64,000 nucleotides of DNA from Diadophis punctatus similis (lineage: Eukaryota; Chordata; Lepidosauria; Squamata; Dipsadidae): the NCBI GenBank assembly GCA_023053685.1, contig JALIGW010000031.1, positions 6,368,263-6,432,262 of the forward strand. Direction: 5' to 3'. Positions 12,623 through 23,455 of this stretch are shown here, one piece after another. The notes beneath the pieces were generated by a model that saw only the letters and a program-made list of their open reading frames with translations, ran no database searches and was not told the DNA's origin. The position numbers and the translations under genes were made by a program. Position 1 is the first letter of the stretch, and every line of letters starts with the position of its first letter.

Positions 12623-15549
12623 AATCACGAGGGGAGGGTGACCAATCTACAGGATCCCTGGGACCCAACTCCAAGAATGGACCCCAAGCAAACAAAACAA
12701 ACAACAAACCAAAAAGGGATGGGGAAGAAAACACACTCAAACGCCAAACAAGAGACAAAGAAAGAACACTCACAATCAGGCACAAAGAACTCAAATGCCT
12801 CTACACAAATGCACAAAGCCTAGGGAATAAACAGGGTGAACTTGAAATGTTAATGCACGAAGGTACACATGACATAGTTGGAATAACAGAAACTTGGTGG
12901 GACGAATCACACGATTGGAACACACAGATAAAAGGATACAAATTCTACAAAAAAACCAGATCACACAAAAAAGGAGGTGGAGTTGCACTGTATATAAAGG
13001 ACCACTATGTAGCTACAGAGCTACAAGTAACCAAGGAAGAAAACCCATTAGAATGCATATGGGTCAACATAAAAGAAAAAAAGAACGACACAATAATAGG
13101 AGTTTACTACAGACCACCAAACCAAACAGAAACAATGGACACCCTTTTTACCAACCAGCTAAAGAACATATGCAAGAAAAACAACATTGTAATAATGGGA
13201 GACTTCAACTACCCGGACATCAACTGGAAAACCAACTCAGCACCAAGTGAGAAATCTAACAGATTCCTAACCAGCCTAGCCGACAACTTCATTGTCCAAA
13301 AAGTGGAGGAGGGAACTAGAGGGGCAGCTATACTGGATCTAATACTTACAAACAGAGAAGAAACAATAGAAGGAGTCAAAGCTGCGGGAACACTGGGCAA
13401 GAGTGACCATGTAATACTAAAATTCACCATAACGCAAACATAAATAACTGAACATAATGACACCTATATCCCAGACTTTAAAAAAGCTGACTTCAATAAA
13501 CTCAGAGAAAACCTGGGAAAGATCTCTTGGATGGAAGTACTAAAGGGTAAAACAACTCAAGAAGTCTGGGAGATCCTGAAAAACACGATCATAAAAGCCC
13601 AGAACACCACAATACCGATGAGGAAGAAAAACAAGAAATCCAAAAGGAAACCAGCATGGCTAAACAAAAATCTCACCGATAAACTGAATGAAAAAAAAGA
13701 TAAATACAAAAAATGGAAAGAGGGGCACATAACCAAGGCAGAGTACCAACAGACAGCCAGAATCTGTAAAGAAACAATCAGGACAGCAAAGGCCCAGAAT
13801 GAACAAAGACTCGCAACAAAAGTCAAAGACAACAAAAAAAGCTTCTTCCAACACATTAACAACAAGAAAAAAATCAAAGAAACAGTTGGTCCACTAAAGA
13901 GAGAAGACAGCAAAGAAGTAACAGACAACACAGACAAAGCAGAGCTACTGAACACATTCTTCACATCAGTCTTCACACAAAAGGAAACTGCAGCTCAACT
14001 ACCCAGCAACACAAATATAAAAAACAGATTCGAAGCAAGACTCAACCTAAGCAAAAATACAGTAAGAGATCACCTATCTGAACTTAACGAATACAAAGCA
14101 CCAGGACCAGACGGATTACATCCCAGAGTCCTAAAAGAACTAGCAGAAGTCATTTCAGAACCACTGCACCACATCTTCCACAAATCCTGGAACACAGGGG
14201 AACTACCTGAGGACTGGAAAAGAGCTGACGTGGTCCCCATTTTCAAAAAAGGTAAAAAAACAGACCCAGGAAACTACAGACCAATCAGCCTAACATCAAT
14301 ACCTGGGAAAATACTGGAAAAAATAATTAAAAACCAAATCTCCCATCATCTAAAAACAAACCAAGTAATAACCAACAGCCAACACGGATTTGTTAAGAAC
14401 AAGTCATGCCAAACCAATCTCATTTCATTCTTCAACACTGTGACCAAATTAGTAGACCAGCGTAATGCAGTAGACATAATATACCTGGACTTTAGCAAAG
14501 CATTTGACAAAGTAGACCACAACCTACTCCTTCATAAGCTAGAAAAAAGCGGGATAGACAGCTACACAACCAGATGGATTAACAATTGGCTGACCAACCG
14601 TACCCAGCGAGTAGTCCTCAATGGCTCTAAGTCCACATGGAGAGAAGTAAGCAGTGGGGTACCACAAGGTTCCGTCCTAGGGCCAGTACTCTTCAATATC
14701 TTTATAAATGACCTAGATGAGGGAATAGCAGGAGAACTATCCAAATTTGCAGATGACACCAAGCTGGCGGGAGTAGCAAACACCCCAGAGGACAGACTCA
14801 AAATCCAGAGGGACCTCGACAGACTCGAACACTGGGCCCAAACCAATAAAATGAAATTTAACACAGAGAAAAGTAAAATTCTGCACCTAGGCAAGAAGAA
14901 TCAAAAATACACATACAAACTGGGCGAAACCACACTCAATAGCAGCGATTGCGAAAGGGATCTCGGAGTCCTGGTAGACAGCCAACTAAATATGAGCCAG
15001 CAGTGTGCAGCAGCAGCCAAAAAGGCCAACACAGTCCTGAGCTGCATAAATAGAGGGATACAATCAAGGACCAGAGAGGTACTAGTACCACTCTATAAAG
15101 CCTTGGTCAGACCACACCTAGAGTACTGCATCCAGTTTTGGTCACCACATTACAAAAAAGACATTGAAACTCTAGAGAAAGTGCAGAAGAGAGCAACCAG
15201 GATGATAAAGGGTCTGGAAAATAAAACATACGAAGAGCGGTTGCAGGAACTGAGCTTGGCCAATCTAGCGAAGAGAAGGACCAGGGGTGACATGATAGCA
15301 GTGTTTCAACACTTGAGGGGATGCCACAGAGAGGAGGGGGTCAGGCTGTTCTCTATGGCACCAGAAAGCCAAACAAGGAATAACGGATGGAAGCTGACCA
15401 AGGAGAGATTCAACCTGGAAGTGAGGAGAAATTTTCTGACGGTGAGAGCGATCAACCAGTGGAACAGCTTGCCAGCAGAGGTCGTGAGAGCCCCAACACT
15501 TGCGACCTTCAAGGAGAGACTGGACTGCCATCTGTCTCAAATGGTGTAG
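12469..15549 (+). pseudogene. CR1 ORF2: endonuclease and reverse transcriptase, one internal stop
   Basis: One continuous frame from 12469 to 15549 except for a single TAA at 13441-13443. The first half is an apurinic-type endonuclease with NAQSLGNKQ, ITETWWDESH, GGGVALYI, GVYYRPPN, MGDFNYPDINW, LDLILTN and SDHVI, all catalytic blocks present. After the stop the same frame continues (the first ATG is 13531) through [47 protein letters not shown] and FADDTKLAG (FADD at 14746-14757), a complete RT, then the CR1 C-terminal region. The enzyme nicks target DNA and primes cDNA. The start is uncertain: 12469 is a TTG, and no ATG precedes the endonuclease core. The stop falls exactly between the two enzymes. 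Confidence 0.88.
12481..12487 (+). other. Candidate -1 frameshift heptamer in the ORF1/ORF2 overlap
   Basis: A AAA AAC lies in the ORF1 zero frame (codons 12482-12484 and 12485-12487). It is the classic X XXY YYZ pattern, and slipping back by one enters the ORF2 frame, which is open from 12469. ORF2 has no ATG before its endonuclease motifs (first in-frame ATG at 12847). Chance occurrence in A-rich DNA is a real alternative. Confidence 0.3.
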
Positions 15550-15639
15550 GAACTCCTGCTTGAGCAGGGGGTTGGACTAAATGACCTACAAGGTCCCTTC
15601 CAACTCTAATAATAAATCTAAAATCTAATCTAAAGATTA

Positions 15640-16352
15640 ATTTCAGTGTTGAAAAAAAGTAAAGATCTGCACTTAGGCAGGAAAAACCAAATGCACAGGT
15701 GTAGAATAGGTGGTACTTGGCTCACAGTAATAACTGTGAGAGGGAACTTGGTGTCCTGGTGGACTACCATTTAAGTATGAGTCAGCAGCATGTGCAGCTT
15801 AAAAAAAATAATATAGTCCTAGACTGCATCAACAGAGGATTACATGACATTATGGTACTGCTTTACACGGCACTAGTGAGGCCACACTTGAAATACTGTG
15901 TCCAGGACTGGTTGCCACGATAGAAAAGAATGCTGAGACCCTAGAAAGAGTGTAGAGAAGAGCAACAAAGATGATAAAGGGTATGGAGGCAACACCGTAC
16001 AATGAACATTTAGGAGAACTAGGTGTGTCTGGTCTAAAAAAGAGAAGGATTAGGGGTGACATGAAAGCTGTCTTTTGGGACTTGATGGGCAATTATAGAG
16101 AAGAGTGGGTCAACTTATTCTCCAAAATATCTGCAGCCAGGATAAGAAGCAATGAGTGAAAACCTGTCAAAGAGAGATCCAACATAGAATTAAGTAGAAT
16201 TTGTTTAACAGTGAGAACAATGAATCAATGGGACAGCATGCCTTCCAGAGTTGTGGGTGCTCAATTGTTGGAGGTTTTCAAGAAAATATTGGACAGCCAT
16301 TGGTCCAAGATGGAATAAGGTCTCCTGCCTTGGGCAGGGTGTTGGTCTAGAA
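15640..16352 (+). mobile_element. Older CR1 3' fragment (first part)
   Basis: Decayed CR1 C-terminal coding region and 3' UTR: LGVLVDYHLSMSQQ, ALVRPHLKYCVQDW and MIKGMEATPYNEHL can be read across frameshifts. It lies directly after the young CR1 in the same orientation and is interrupted by the hAT element at 16353; it resumes at 17142. Confidence 0.8.
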
Positions 16353-17133
16353 CAGGGGTCCCCAACCAGGGACCACTAAATTCATAATTTTAAATCCCGC
16401 GGACCACTAATATGATCTGCCTAATGACTGGCTGGCTGGCTGGGCGTGGCTATGTGGTCATGTGTCTGGGTGGGCATGGCCAACTTGATGTCACTCACGT
16501 CGAGGGATGCCACACCGGCCTCTACTCGCCCCTCCCTTCCCAGCCACTCCTCGCCTGCCCGCCCGGGCTCCTTAGGGCCCCAATAGGAAGCAGTTGTTGG
16601 AGCTAAGCAGCCATCATGAGAAAGAGTTGGCAAAATAGCTGGCTCAGTTCAAATTGGATCTGACCGAGAAGGAGGCTCAGCAGAAGCACCTCACTGAGAA
16701 CTACGAGCATAGGCTTTCCAAGCAGAGGGAAGACCTGCAGGAGTGCAAGGCCAGGTACCGGCACCTGGAGGCTCAGGGGGTTGAGATGGTCAGCCAGTTC
16801 CAGGCCATGATACAGTCCCACTGGAGCAAGGCCCTCCGGCTTTTTGCCACCAGTGGCGCTTTCCTCCAGCCTTCGCCCAAAGCCCCGCACCAGGAAGCTG
16901 AAGCAGACCCCAAGTCAGAATTTCTGCCCCCCTCTGACCTGCATAAAAAAACCCCAAAGGGGGAGACTCTCTGCAGCAACACAAGTGTTCATTGCATGTA
17001 TCCGGCCCAGGGGCCGTAGTTTGAGGACCCCTGATTTAGTACAATATAAAAAATGCAAATAATTTTTCTGCAGACCACCAAAATGTTCTCACAGACCACC
17101 AGTGGTCCACAGACCACCAGTTGGTGACTGCTG
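16353..17133 (+). mobile_element. hAT element carrying a host-like coding fragment (Pack-type)
   Basis: Inserted into a CR1 tail. The 8-bp duplication GTCTAGAA is perfect (16345-16352 and 17134-17141), and removing the element restores the CR1 tail. Ends are CAGGGGTCCCCAACC and, inverted, CAGCAGTCACCAAC. The interior has GC-rich sequence and then a coding fragment (16584-16985) unlike any transposon protein. There is no transposase. Repeated GACCACCAG units lie near both ends. Confidence 0.88.
16584..16985 (+). pseudogene. CNTROB-like: Captured coiled-coil gene fragment, centrobin-like
   Basis: A continuous frame inside the hAT element reads LAQFKLDLTEKEAQQ, HRLSKQREDLQEC, ARYRHLEAQG and VSQFQAMIQSHWSKALRL, then a Pro/Lys-rich stretch (LQPSPKAPHQEAEADP). 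The heptad pattern and codon usage look like a real cellular coiled-coil protein. From memory it most resembles the C-terminal coiled coil of centrobin, a daughter-centriole protein; this is unverified. One in-frame TAG occurs near the start (about 16629-16631). No intron is obvious, so it could come from one long exon or a spliced transcript. It is a fragment, so presumably not functional as protein. Confidence 0.6.
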
Positions 17134-17141
17134 GTCTAGAA

Positions 17142-17175
17142 GACCTCCAAGGTCCCTTCCATCCCTATGATTCTA
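17142..17175 (+). mobile_element. Older CR1 3' fragment (tail after the hAT insertion)
   Basis: GACCTCCAAGGTCCCTTCC and the terminal ATTCTATTATTCC-like tail complete the CR1 copy begun at 15640. Confidence 0.75.
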
Positions 17176-17369
17176 TTATTCCATCCAGTTAGGCAGACAG
17201 GAGTATACATCAGGTGTTTCCAAGCTGGATGGCTTTGGGATTGCTTACAGCTTCCAAAGCCTTTCTGGGAACATCTGGCTAAAGGAAGACTGTTTATTTT
17301 ATGTTAATATTAATTTATTAAATATTAATGAATATCTTGTTCTTTACTTTGATCCCACACACATTTTCA

Positions 17370-18930
17370 ACACATAAGCCTGAAAAAATGGCAGGTCCTG
17401 ATCTACATCCTCCTCTTGCTGCAATTTAATCATTTATATGAAAAACTGCCTCAGAAAAGTGACACCTAGCTGACCATGGTTGCGCTCAAATGCTGTGTAC
17501 GATCAGACCTAATTTAAAGGCAAGGCCATTAGATAACACCAGCTATAGGCTGGACAAAATCCCACCCTCAATTCTAAAGAGAACTAATTCTAATTTAGTT
17601 TCTAATTTCTAAATAATTTAGCAGTCATTTTAAGATCCTATAGTGCTTAGTTTAGTTCCTAAAGAATTCTGTGGTGCTGTCCTACAGATATTTATAACTC
17701 CTCCACATTTATTAGCATATAACTGAACACCTTTCAACTCCCTTCTTCTAAAGCTTGATCCAATGATTATAGACTAATTTTTGCCTTTGATGACTATAAT
17801 TACTATAGTGATGATTATTCACTGAAAAAAATTTAAATTAAGAAAGACTTATTCTATGCAATAATCTTCTCATGTGAGTACATAGACAGTATTGCTGTTA
17901 ACCACCAAGTTGGAATTAAAAGTCTTCAACTTTATTGTAGATAAAGCATTTATCAAATGTTGCCTTGGGGGGTAAATAAAAATGAAGAACCAAAGTTTTC
18001 GAGTAACTTTTATCCATGATCTTTTCAAAGTGTATTATTTTTGCACTAAAAATCCTGATTATTGTTTCTATTCCAGGGGCTATATAAAAAAATTCAAGAT
18101 TAGAATACCTGGCAACACATAGGGCCCATAGAAGAGCATACACGGAAGCACTAGCTAGGCAGAGCTATATTTTTGCTCTTTCCCCAATTATTTTATACAT
18201 AAACTCATCGGCTAAGGAAATTTCGGATCCAAAATATCATTTCCTAGAATTGCAATTATGAACGTTCCACTATTTTATGCAGAAGATGCAGCCATTACCT
18301 CTAAACTCTAATTGGTCTTAGGTACACTTTTAACACCTTGCATGCTACTGTAAGAATCACCAGCTTCTGATAAACTATCAGAAGATCAAAGCAATGGTCT
18401 TTGCTAAAACATTCAAGAAGCTCTGATAGGTGATAGAGGGGCAAAAGATTGAATAGCTAAGGGCTTTTAAATTCTTGGATATAATTTTTTTTAAGACAAG
18501 GTGATCACAGAATACACATACTGACTTGATCTTGTAGGCTCAAAATGCTTCAGCCATTTTAATGTTGTCTCACACTAAAGGCAGAGAATTCATCCCTACA
18601 GCTTTAAAACTATTTACAACTAAACCTCTAGTTCAGTTGCTTTATGATTCCCAGCTAGGACCCTGCCCAAGTTTAGATCAATGGAAGAGGTAGAGGTTCA
18701 AACCAAGTTTATCAAAGCACTGCTCCATGTCCCAAGATGTATATCCAGAGTAATTTTGACACTTGAGACTGGCCAAACAAGGGTTAAGAACTTGGCAACT
18801 AAATATAGATTACTGGTTTATTGCCAAGTTAGACTGATTCTATCCATTCTATCTGCTAAATTTCAAATGTTATGGCCACCAGTAATTCTAAAATCTTTCT
18901 TCCTGTGGCCTCCCTTTTTTGTCTTTACAA
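17370..18930 (+). pseudogene. Decayed non-LTR reverse transcriptase remnant
   Basis: Scattered RT motifs in order: EKMAGPDLHPP near 17390-17425 (the xGPD block), DYRLIF near 17768, FYAEDAAIT near 18270-18300 (a damaged YADD active site), and FIKALLHVPRCIS with LTLETGQTRVKN at 18700-18800 (thumb and C-terminal region). Many stops and frameshifts. The clade is uncertain; it is not CR1, L1 or L2 by these motifs. It is an old dead LINE. Confidence 0.55.
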
Positions 18931-18969
18931 TTTCTTGAAACTATCCATGCCATTGGTTATCAGATATTA

Positions 18970-19065
18970 TCCCACAAATATTTATTTATTTATTTATTTA
19001 AATGGATTTATATGCCGCCCAACTCCCAGGGGACTCTGGGCGGCTAAATTCTATATCTTTGCATG
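18970..19065 (-). mobile_element. LINE 3' tail with GCCGCCC hairpin, ATTT end
   Basis: (ATTT)n followed by TATGCCGCCCAACTCCC and CTGGGCGGC. This is the reverse of the 3' end that terminates the L2-like copy at 35930-35985. Only the tail is present. Confidence 0.55.
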
Positions 19066-19112
19066 GTTTAAACATCCAGATGGAACTCAGTTAATTATAT
19101 TAATTAGTCTCT

Positions 19113-19366
19113 TATTTATTTTATTTATTTATTTTGTGAGATTTATATACCGCCTCACAGTGCAAGCACTCTCTAAGTGGTTTACACCAGTAAACAATGT
19201 ATATTTATATTGCCCCCAACAATCTGGGTCCTCATTTTACCTACCTCGGAAGGATGGAAGGCTGAGTCAACCTTGAGCCGGTAAGATTTGAACCGCTGAC
19301 CTGCGGATCACAGTCAGCTAAAGTGGCCTGCAGTACTGCCTCTAACCGCTGTGCCACCTCGGCTTC
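19113..19366 (-). mobile_element. Sauria-type SINE
   Basis: On the minus strand it begins with a tRNA-like head: A box GTGGCACAGCGGTTAGAG and B box GCGGTTCAAATC. The body follows (GGTTGACTCAGCCTTCCATC, TGAGGACCCAGATTGT) and a tail ending in AAATAAATAAATAA. Pol III-transcribed and LINE-mobilised. A plus-strand copy is at 38941. The family is diagnostic of squamates. Confidence 0.85.
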
Positions 19367-19743
19367 TTCACAATTAAGTTTCCTTTTGCGGGCCAGATTC
19401 AACAGCATGTCATCAGCATTCCTGTCTGGGTAGTTTAAGATGGTTCCTAGTGAAACCTCCACTTCTGGTAACGATTCAAATGAATCCTCTTTATGTGAAA
19501 GTGAATATGAATCCTCCTTTATATGCTGGTACACTATATAAGAAAGGCTTATTTTTCCATTGTTGTGGTATGTTCCAGGTTAGTCTGAGTTATTTTACGT
19601 TGACTTTTTTCTTTCAAGTAAGAAAAATTCTAAGATTTACAATGTAGCCACATTTTGCACAACAGTGAATGCACATAAACAACTGATCTCAGGTTTATAG
19701 AATTATTCTTCTATTTATATTTTAATAATTATTTTCAGTTAAC
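19367..19743. other. Nothing recognised
   Basis: AT-rich intronic DNA between the SINE and the TTAA-flanked element. Confidence 0.4.
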
Positions 19744-20188
19744 TTAAGGTGACCAGATGTCCCGCTTTTAGCGGGACAGACACGCTTTTCAAGCGTGTGT
19801 CCCACGTCCCGCATTCTTTTCAAAAAGTCCCGCTTTTGTGGAAAATAATGCGGAAACAGCGGGATGTCTGGTCACCTTAGAGGGGAAGCAAAAGAGAGGT
19901 ACCGGAAGCAAGTCGGGCGGAATTCCAGCGAGGCGGCTGCCTGCTGGGGGGAGGGGGAAGGGAGGCTGCTCCTCCTCTCCTTCCCCCGCCCCATCCCTAG
20001 CCCCGCCCTCGGAGGCACCGCTGCTGTTGGGAGGGGTGAGGGACGAGGAGCCGTCGCCGCTTTGAGCTCACGAGCGGCCCCTCCGGCGGCGCAAACAGCC
20101 CTTCCTCGTCCCCCTCCCCTTTCTTCCCCCCGTTGCCTCGCTGCCGCCGTTGCCCTGGGGCCGGGCGGGCGACCGGGAGACCGCGGCG

Positions 20189-20523
20189 CTTGGATGCCTG
20201 GAGCAGGTAAGCTGCCGGCTGCCTCCTTTCCCCGTTTCCCGCCTCCCGTTCGTTGCTTGCCAGCCCAGCCGAAGGGGAGGCGGGAGGCGAGGAAAGGCCT
20301 CCCGAAGGGGAGGCGGCCTCCCGAAGGGCTGCCGGCTCCCGAAGGGGAGGCGGGAGGCCTTTCCTCGCCTCCTGCCTCCCCTTCGGGAGCCGGCAGCCCT
20401 TCGGGAGGCCTTTCCTCGCCTCCCGCCTCCCCTTCAGCCGGGCTGGCAAGCAACGAACGGGAGGCGGGAGACGGGGAAAGGAGGCAGCCGGCAGCTTACC
20501 TGTCGCGAGCTCCAGGCATCCAA
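20189..20523. repeat. Large imperfect palindrome in the TTAA element
   Basis: The left arm starts CTTGGATGCCTGGAGCAG|GTAAGC; the right arm, inverted, reads the same with seven additional bases inserted before the donor (CTCGCGA). The arms are about 160 bp with internal GGGAGGCGGGAGG repeats, and the centre is near 20355. Each arm looks like a first-exon end plus intron start. Confidence 0.75.
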
Positions 20524-20570
20524 GTGCCCTCCCCCCCCACCTGGACGCCGACATTTGCTGTTTTGCCTTC

Positions 20571-20600
20571 TGCGCATGCGCAGCATTCTGCGCATGCGCA
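20571..20600. promoter_or_regulatory. Paired NRF1-type palindromes
   Basis: Two perfect TGCGCATGCGCA sites at 20571-20582 and 20589-20600, the NRF1 consensus. They sit at the centre of an inverted module (TTTTGCCYTCTGCGC outward) that recurs at 55961-56050 and, decayed, at 23981-24074. Confidence 0.6.
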
Positions 20601-20677
20601 GAGGGCAAAACAAATGGCGGCGCCCAGGCGCCCCCCCCCCCGTCCCGCTTAAAAATAAATAAATCTGGTCACTTTAA

Positions 20678-21029
20678 GTTAACTATAAGTATTAATCCAT
20701 ATGTCTAAATTTTATAGGATGATTTATGTTTATATTTCATGTTATGTTTATATGTCATAATTTTTTTCATACTGGTTAATCACATTGGCATTCAAGTCCA
20801 TATTTGTTAAATATCCATTGAGTCTTAACTCTGTGTCTTCACACATGCACTTAAATATCCCATTTCCATTGCACTGAACTTTTTGTTTAGTTTGACACAG
20901 CTATTCCTAACTTCTATATAATGAAGCATGCACAAGCATACTCTTACAGTATATGTAGCTATTTCCACTTCTAACATTCATTCCTTGCAATAGAGTAGAC
21001 CATATGCTACCCACTATGTTTTTACCAAC
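20678..21029. other. Nothing recognised
   Basis: AT-rich intronic DNA. Confidence 0.4.
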
Positions 21030-21169
21030 AGCATTTATTTACTGAATTTATATAGTTGCCTGTCTGAAGTGAAGTTGTCTCTGGGTGGCATACACAAATA
21101 AAATGCAAACTAACAACCACAAAACAGCCATAAAACCAATTAAAAGAGTTAAAAACTACAACTACTACT

Positions 21170-21200
<31 letters not shown>
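21030..21200. repeat. Decayed interspersed-repeat tail and (CAA)n
   Basis: TTTATATAGTTGCC and CTCTGGGTGGCATAC resemble a LINE 3' tail; it ends in an ACTACAACAACAACAACA tract. Confidence 0.45.
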
Positions 21201-21764
21201 GGAGAATGTGATCGAAACTTATAGTGCAACCATTTAATGGGTTCCATGCTTCCCCAAGCTCAACAGCACATCCAGATTTTGAAGGCCTTCCAGAAGGTTG
21301 ACAGAATTGGGGGCCAATCGGGAATTATGGATGGCCAAAAAGCTGGGTATACTGCAGAAAAGGTTACCTTCCTGAGTTTCACCAAACAAAGCTCCTTTGT
21401 CAATAAGACCTGCTATTTTTGCACATCTTAAAATTTCTCCATCCATTTTTCCTTTATTGGTTCACTCACAGGCAGTGAGGCAAACAAGATTTTAAATAGA
21501 AAGGTGATTAAGCATGAATATATATGTTATCTCTTTAAAACAGGTGCATCTTTTCCAAAAATGAAGTCCAGGAAATGGCAGAGTTTAAGAAATTGCCAAC
21601 AAATGCCCTCACCCATAAACATACTCTGTTCTCTATTTTTTTTATTTTATAATTTTATCCCATTTAGCTCTGCCTTAGCTTGGTCTTTGATGCATTAATT
21701 TTAAGTTCCATTCTCCTCATTGTAGTATACAAAATAGTTACCCACTCACTGCAAATCATTTGAG
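21201..21764. other. Nothing recognised
   Basis: No gene or repeat terminus seen. Confidence 0.4.
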
Positions 21765-21960
21765 TCCCCTCCCTCCCTCCCTCCCTCTCTCTCTCTCTTT
21801 CTTTCTTTCCTTTTCTTTCTTTCTTTCTTTCTTTCTTCTTTTCTTTTCTTTTCTTTCCCTCCCATCTCACTGTCGAGAGTGACTCTGGGCAGCTTACAAT
21901 AGTGCAAAAGCATAATTATCAAAGCATTAAAACTATTAAATTTAAAAACAAATAAAAACT
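21765..21960. repeat. CT-rich microsatellite and repeat tail
   Basis: (CCCT)n, (CT)n and (CTTT)n runs to about 21860, then GTGACTCTGGGCAGCTTACA, a decayed interspersed-repeat tail also seen in weaker form near 53490. Confidence 0.65.
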
Positions 21961-22698
21961 AAAACTAAGAGCATTGACAATATGGGGACATTGTTTGTAT
22001 ACAAAAAGATTTACACATCTATATTACCAAACGACACATTTCCGTTATCATTATAAATGATTGTTGCCTGCTTTTCATCAGCTAGAAAGTACACACAGTG
22101 TACTGGCATAATCAAGATGCATCACATCAGTTTCAAGGACAGGAAAATAGAATCTAGGAAGTTGCTTCTTTAGGAACCATGTTCCCTGGATTTTTTTTAC
22201 TTCAAAAAGAAGATTCTACTATGTTTAATAACTATTATGAATTTTCTGTTGCACTGATACCCAACAACGGCAGAAGCCCAGACTTTGCTAGGCATTACAG
22301 CAGAGCCATGTGTAAGCACCATTTGGGTATTGCCCCTAGCTCCAAATGACTGAGTGTCCTTTAAAGTATCATATAGTATTTGTAACAACAGCAATAATAT
22401 TCCCTTTTTGAGCTCCCAAAGGCTTTACCCCATTTTTGTTGAAAATCCTTATTTATAAGATAGGGACATTCCTTCAGGACAGATGTATTGAATTTCATTT
22501 GAATTCACAATACAGTTAAATACTGCAGAGTAGCCTTTCTCAGGGGAAACCTTCAAAGCACATGCATAGTATTATTCAAACTCAGTAGTCTCTATTCAAT
22601 CTTTCTGCCTTTCATATTATACTTTTCTAGAAAGCCAGAATCTCGTTGGTATGAATGTTTCAAACATTTTCTGCAACACACTTGCAAATAAAAAGTCC
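21961..22698. other. Nothing recognised
   Basis: Intronic DNA with no gene or repeat terminus that I can support. Confidence 0.4.
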
Positions 22699-23119
22699 TG
22701 TCGGGCCGAAGCCATTTTAGTTGGGGTCTTTGGCCTGCCACACTTTATACTATTTTAATATGTATTCTTTGCTGTGGGAAATCGGGAGGGGGAATTGCAT
22801 GAGGGCTGTCTGTATGTAGCCATAACAAATTCTTTCTAGATAGTCAAGGTCATCCTTTGTCTTCGCACTCCTGCACCTGCACGGAAGAAGATGGGTGGAT
22901 TCTGCCAGGCTGGCAGTTGGAGATTGGTCAACGTGATGGACTTGGGGGTTAGGGTGGGGACAAGGGCTTGAACTTTCAACTGGGTGATGAAACCCGAGGA
23001 ACTTCAGATTCGGGTTTCATCCAGATGTGCCAACATGGCTCTGTTAATAAATTGGAACTTTGAGGAATATTTTGCCTCGGACTCTGATTTAGTTTTGGAT
23101 GCTATTTGGAACCCTGACA
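22699..23119 (+). mobile_element. Solo LTR, family A
   Basis: Starts TGTCGGG and ends CCCTGACA, with near-identical 5-bp flanks (AGTCC and AGTAC). It contains TTAATAAATTGGAAC (a polyadenylation signal) and the end block TATTTGGAACCCTGACA. A second, inverted copy with a perfect duplication is at 49630-50026 (shared CCAGATGTGCCAA and TGGAACCCTGACA). No internal retroviral or Gypsy genes are present, so recombination has left one LTR. Confidence 0.75.
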
Positions 23120-23455
23120 AGTACAATGTAATTCGACTAAGCAACCTGATGACATTCTAAAACTAGAAGTATTTCTTTTTCTTTTGGTGATTTAAACCTA
23201 AAATACAACCCCAAGAAACAAATCTAAATTTAAAATGCTAGGTATATGTATAGAAACACTTTTTCAATAGAGTGGAAGACTTGGACTTAAAAAGTACTTT
23301 TTTCTTTTTCTTGACACTGAGGAAAAAAGAGCTTAAGCAAAAAGCTGTTATGTAGGAGACATGCATCTGTGCATTGTTTAAAAAGTGCCCTGATTTGTAG
23401 GGAAATACTAAAATACCTTTTTCTACTGAGGAAGAGACCAGGATTACATCCAGAT

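Larger units (their letters stand above)
9826..15622 (+). mobile_element. Nearly full-length CR1 LINE
   Basis: About 5.8 kb in CR1 order: a repeat-rich 5' UTR, ORF1 (11606-12622), ORF2 with endonuclease and reverse transcriptase (to 15549), and a short 3' end with the CR1 tail (GGACTAAATGACCTAC, AAGGTCCCTTCCAACTCTAA) followed by a few TCTAAATC-like units. Most CR1 copies are severely 5'-truncated, so a copy with complete ORF1 and both ORF2 enzymes is notable. The 5' edge is inferred from the AAGATGGCG site. The element is antisense to SPAG16. One in-frame stop in ORF2 makes it probably inactive. Confidence 0.88.
19748..20673. mobile_element. TTAA-flanked element with captured GC-rich promoter-like cargo
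   Basis: TTAA on both sides (19744-19747 and 20674-20677), as for piggyBac-type insertion. Ends are GGTGACCAGATGTCCCGC and TCTGGTCACT. A complete short version (19748-19876) with its own inner terminus occupies the left; the rest is CpG-rich cargo. That includes a promoter-like 5' region, an ATG followed by CAG|GTAAGC at 20190-20210, a large imperfect palindrome (20189-20523), and paired NRF1-type sites. There is no transposase. Long open frames here result from GC richness. Confidence 0.7.

Noticed and set aside
19864..20652. 262-codon plus-strand and overlapping minus-strand frames
   Set aside because: CpG-rich palindrome suppresses stops in all frames; no domains, both strands equally open.
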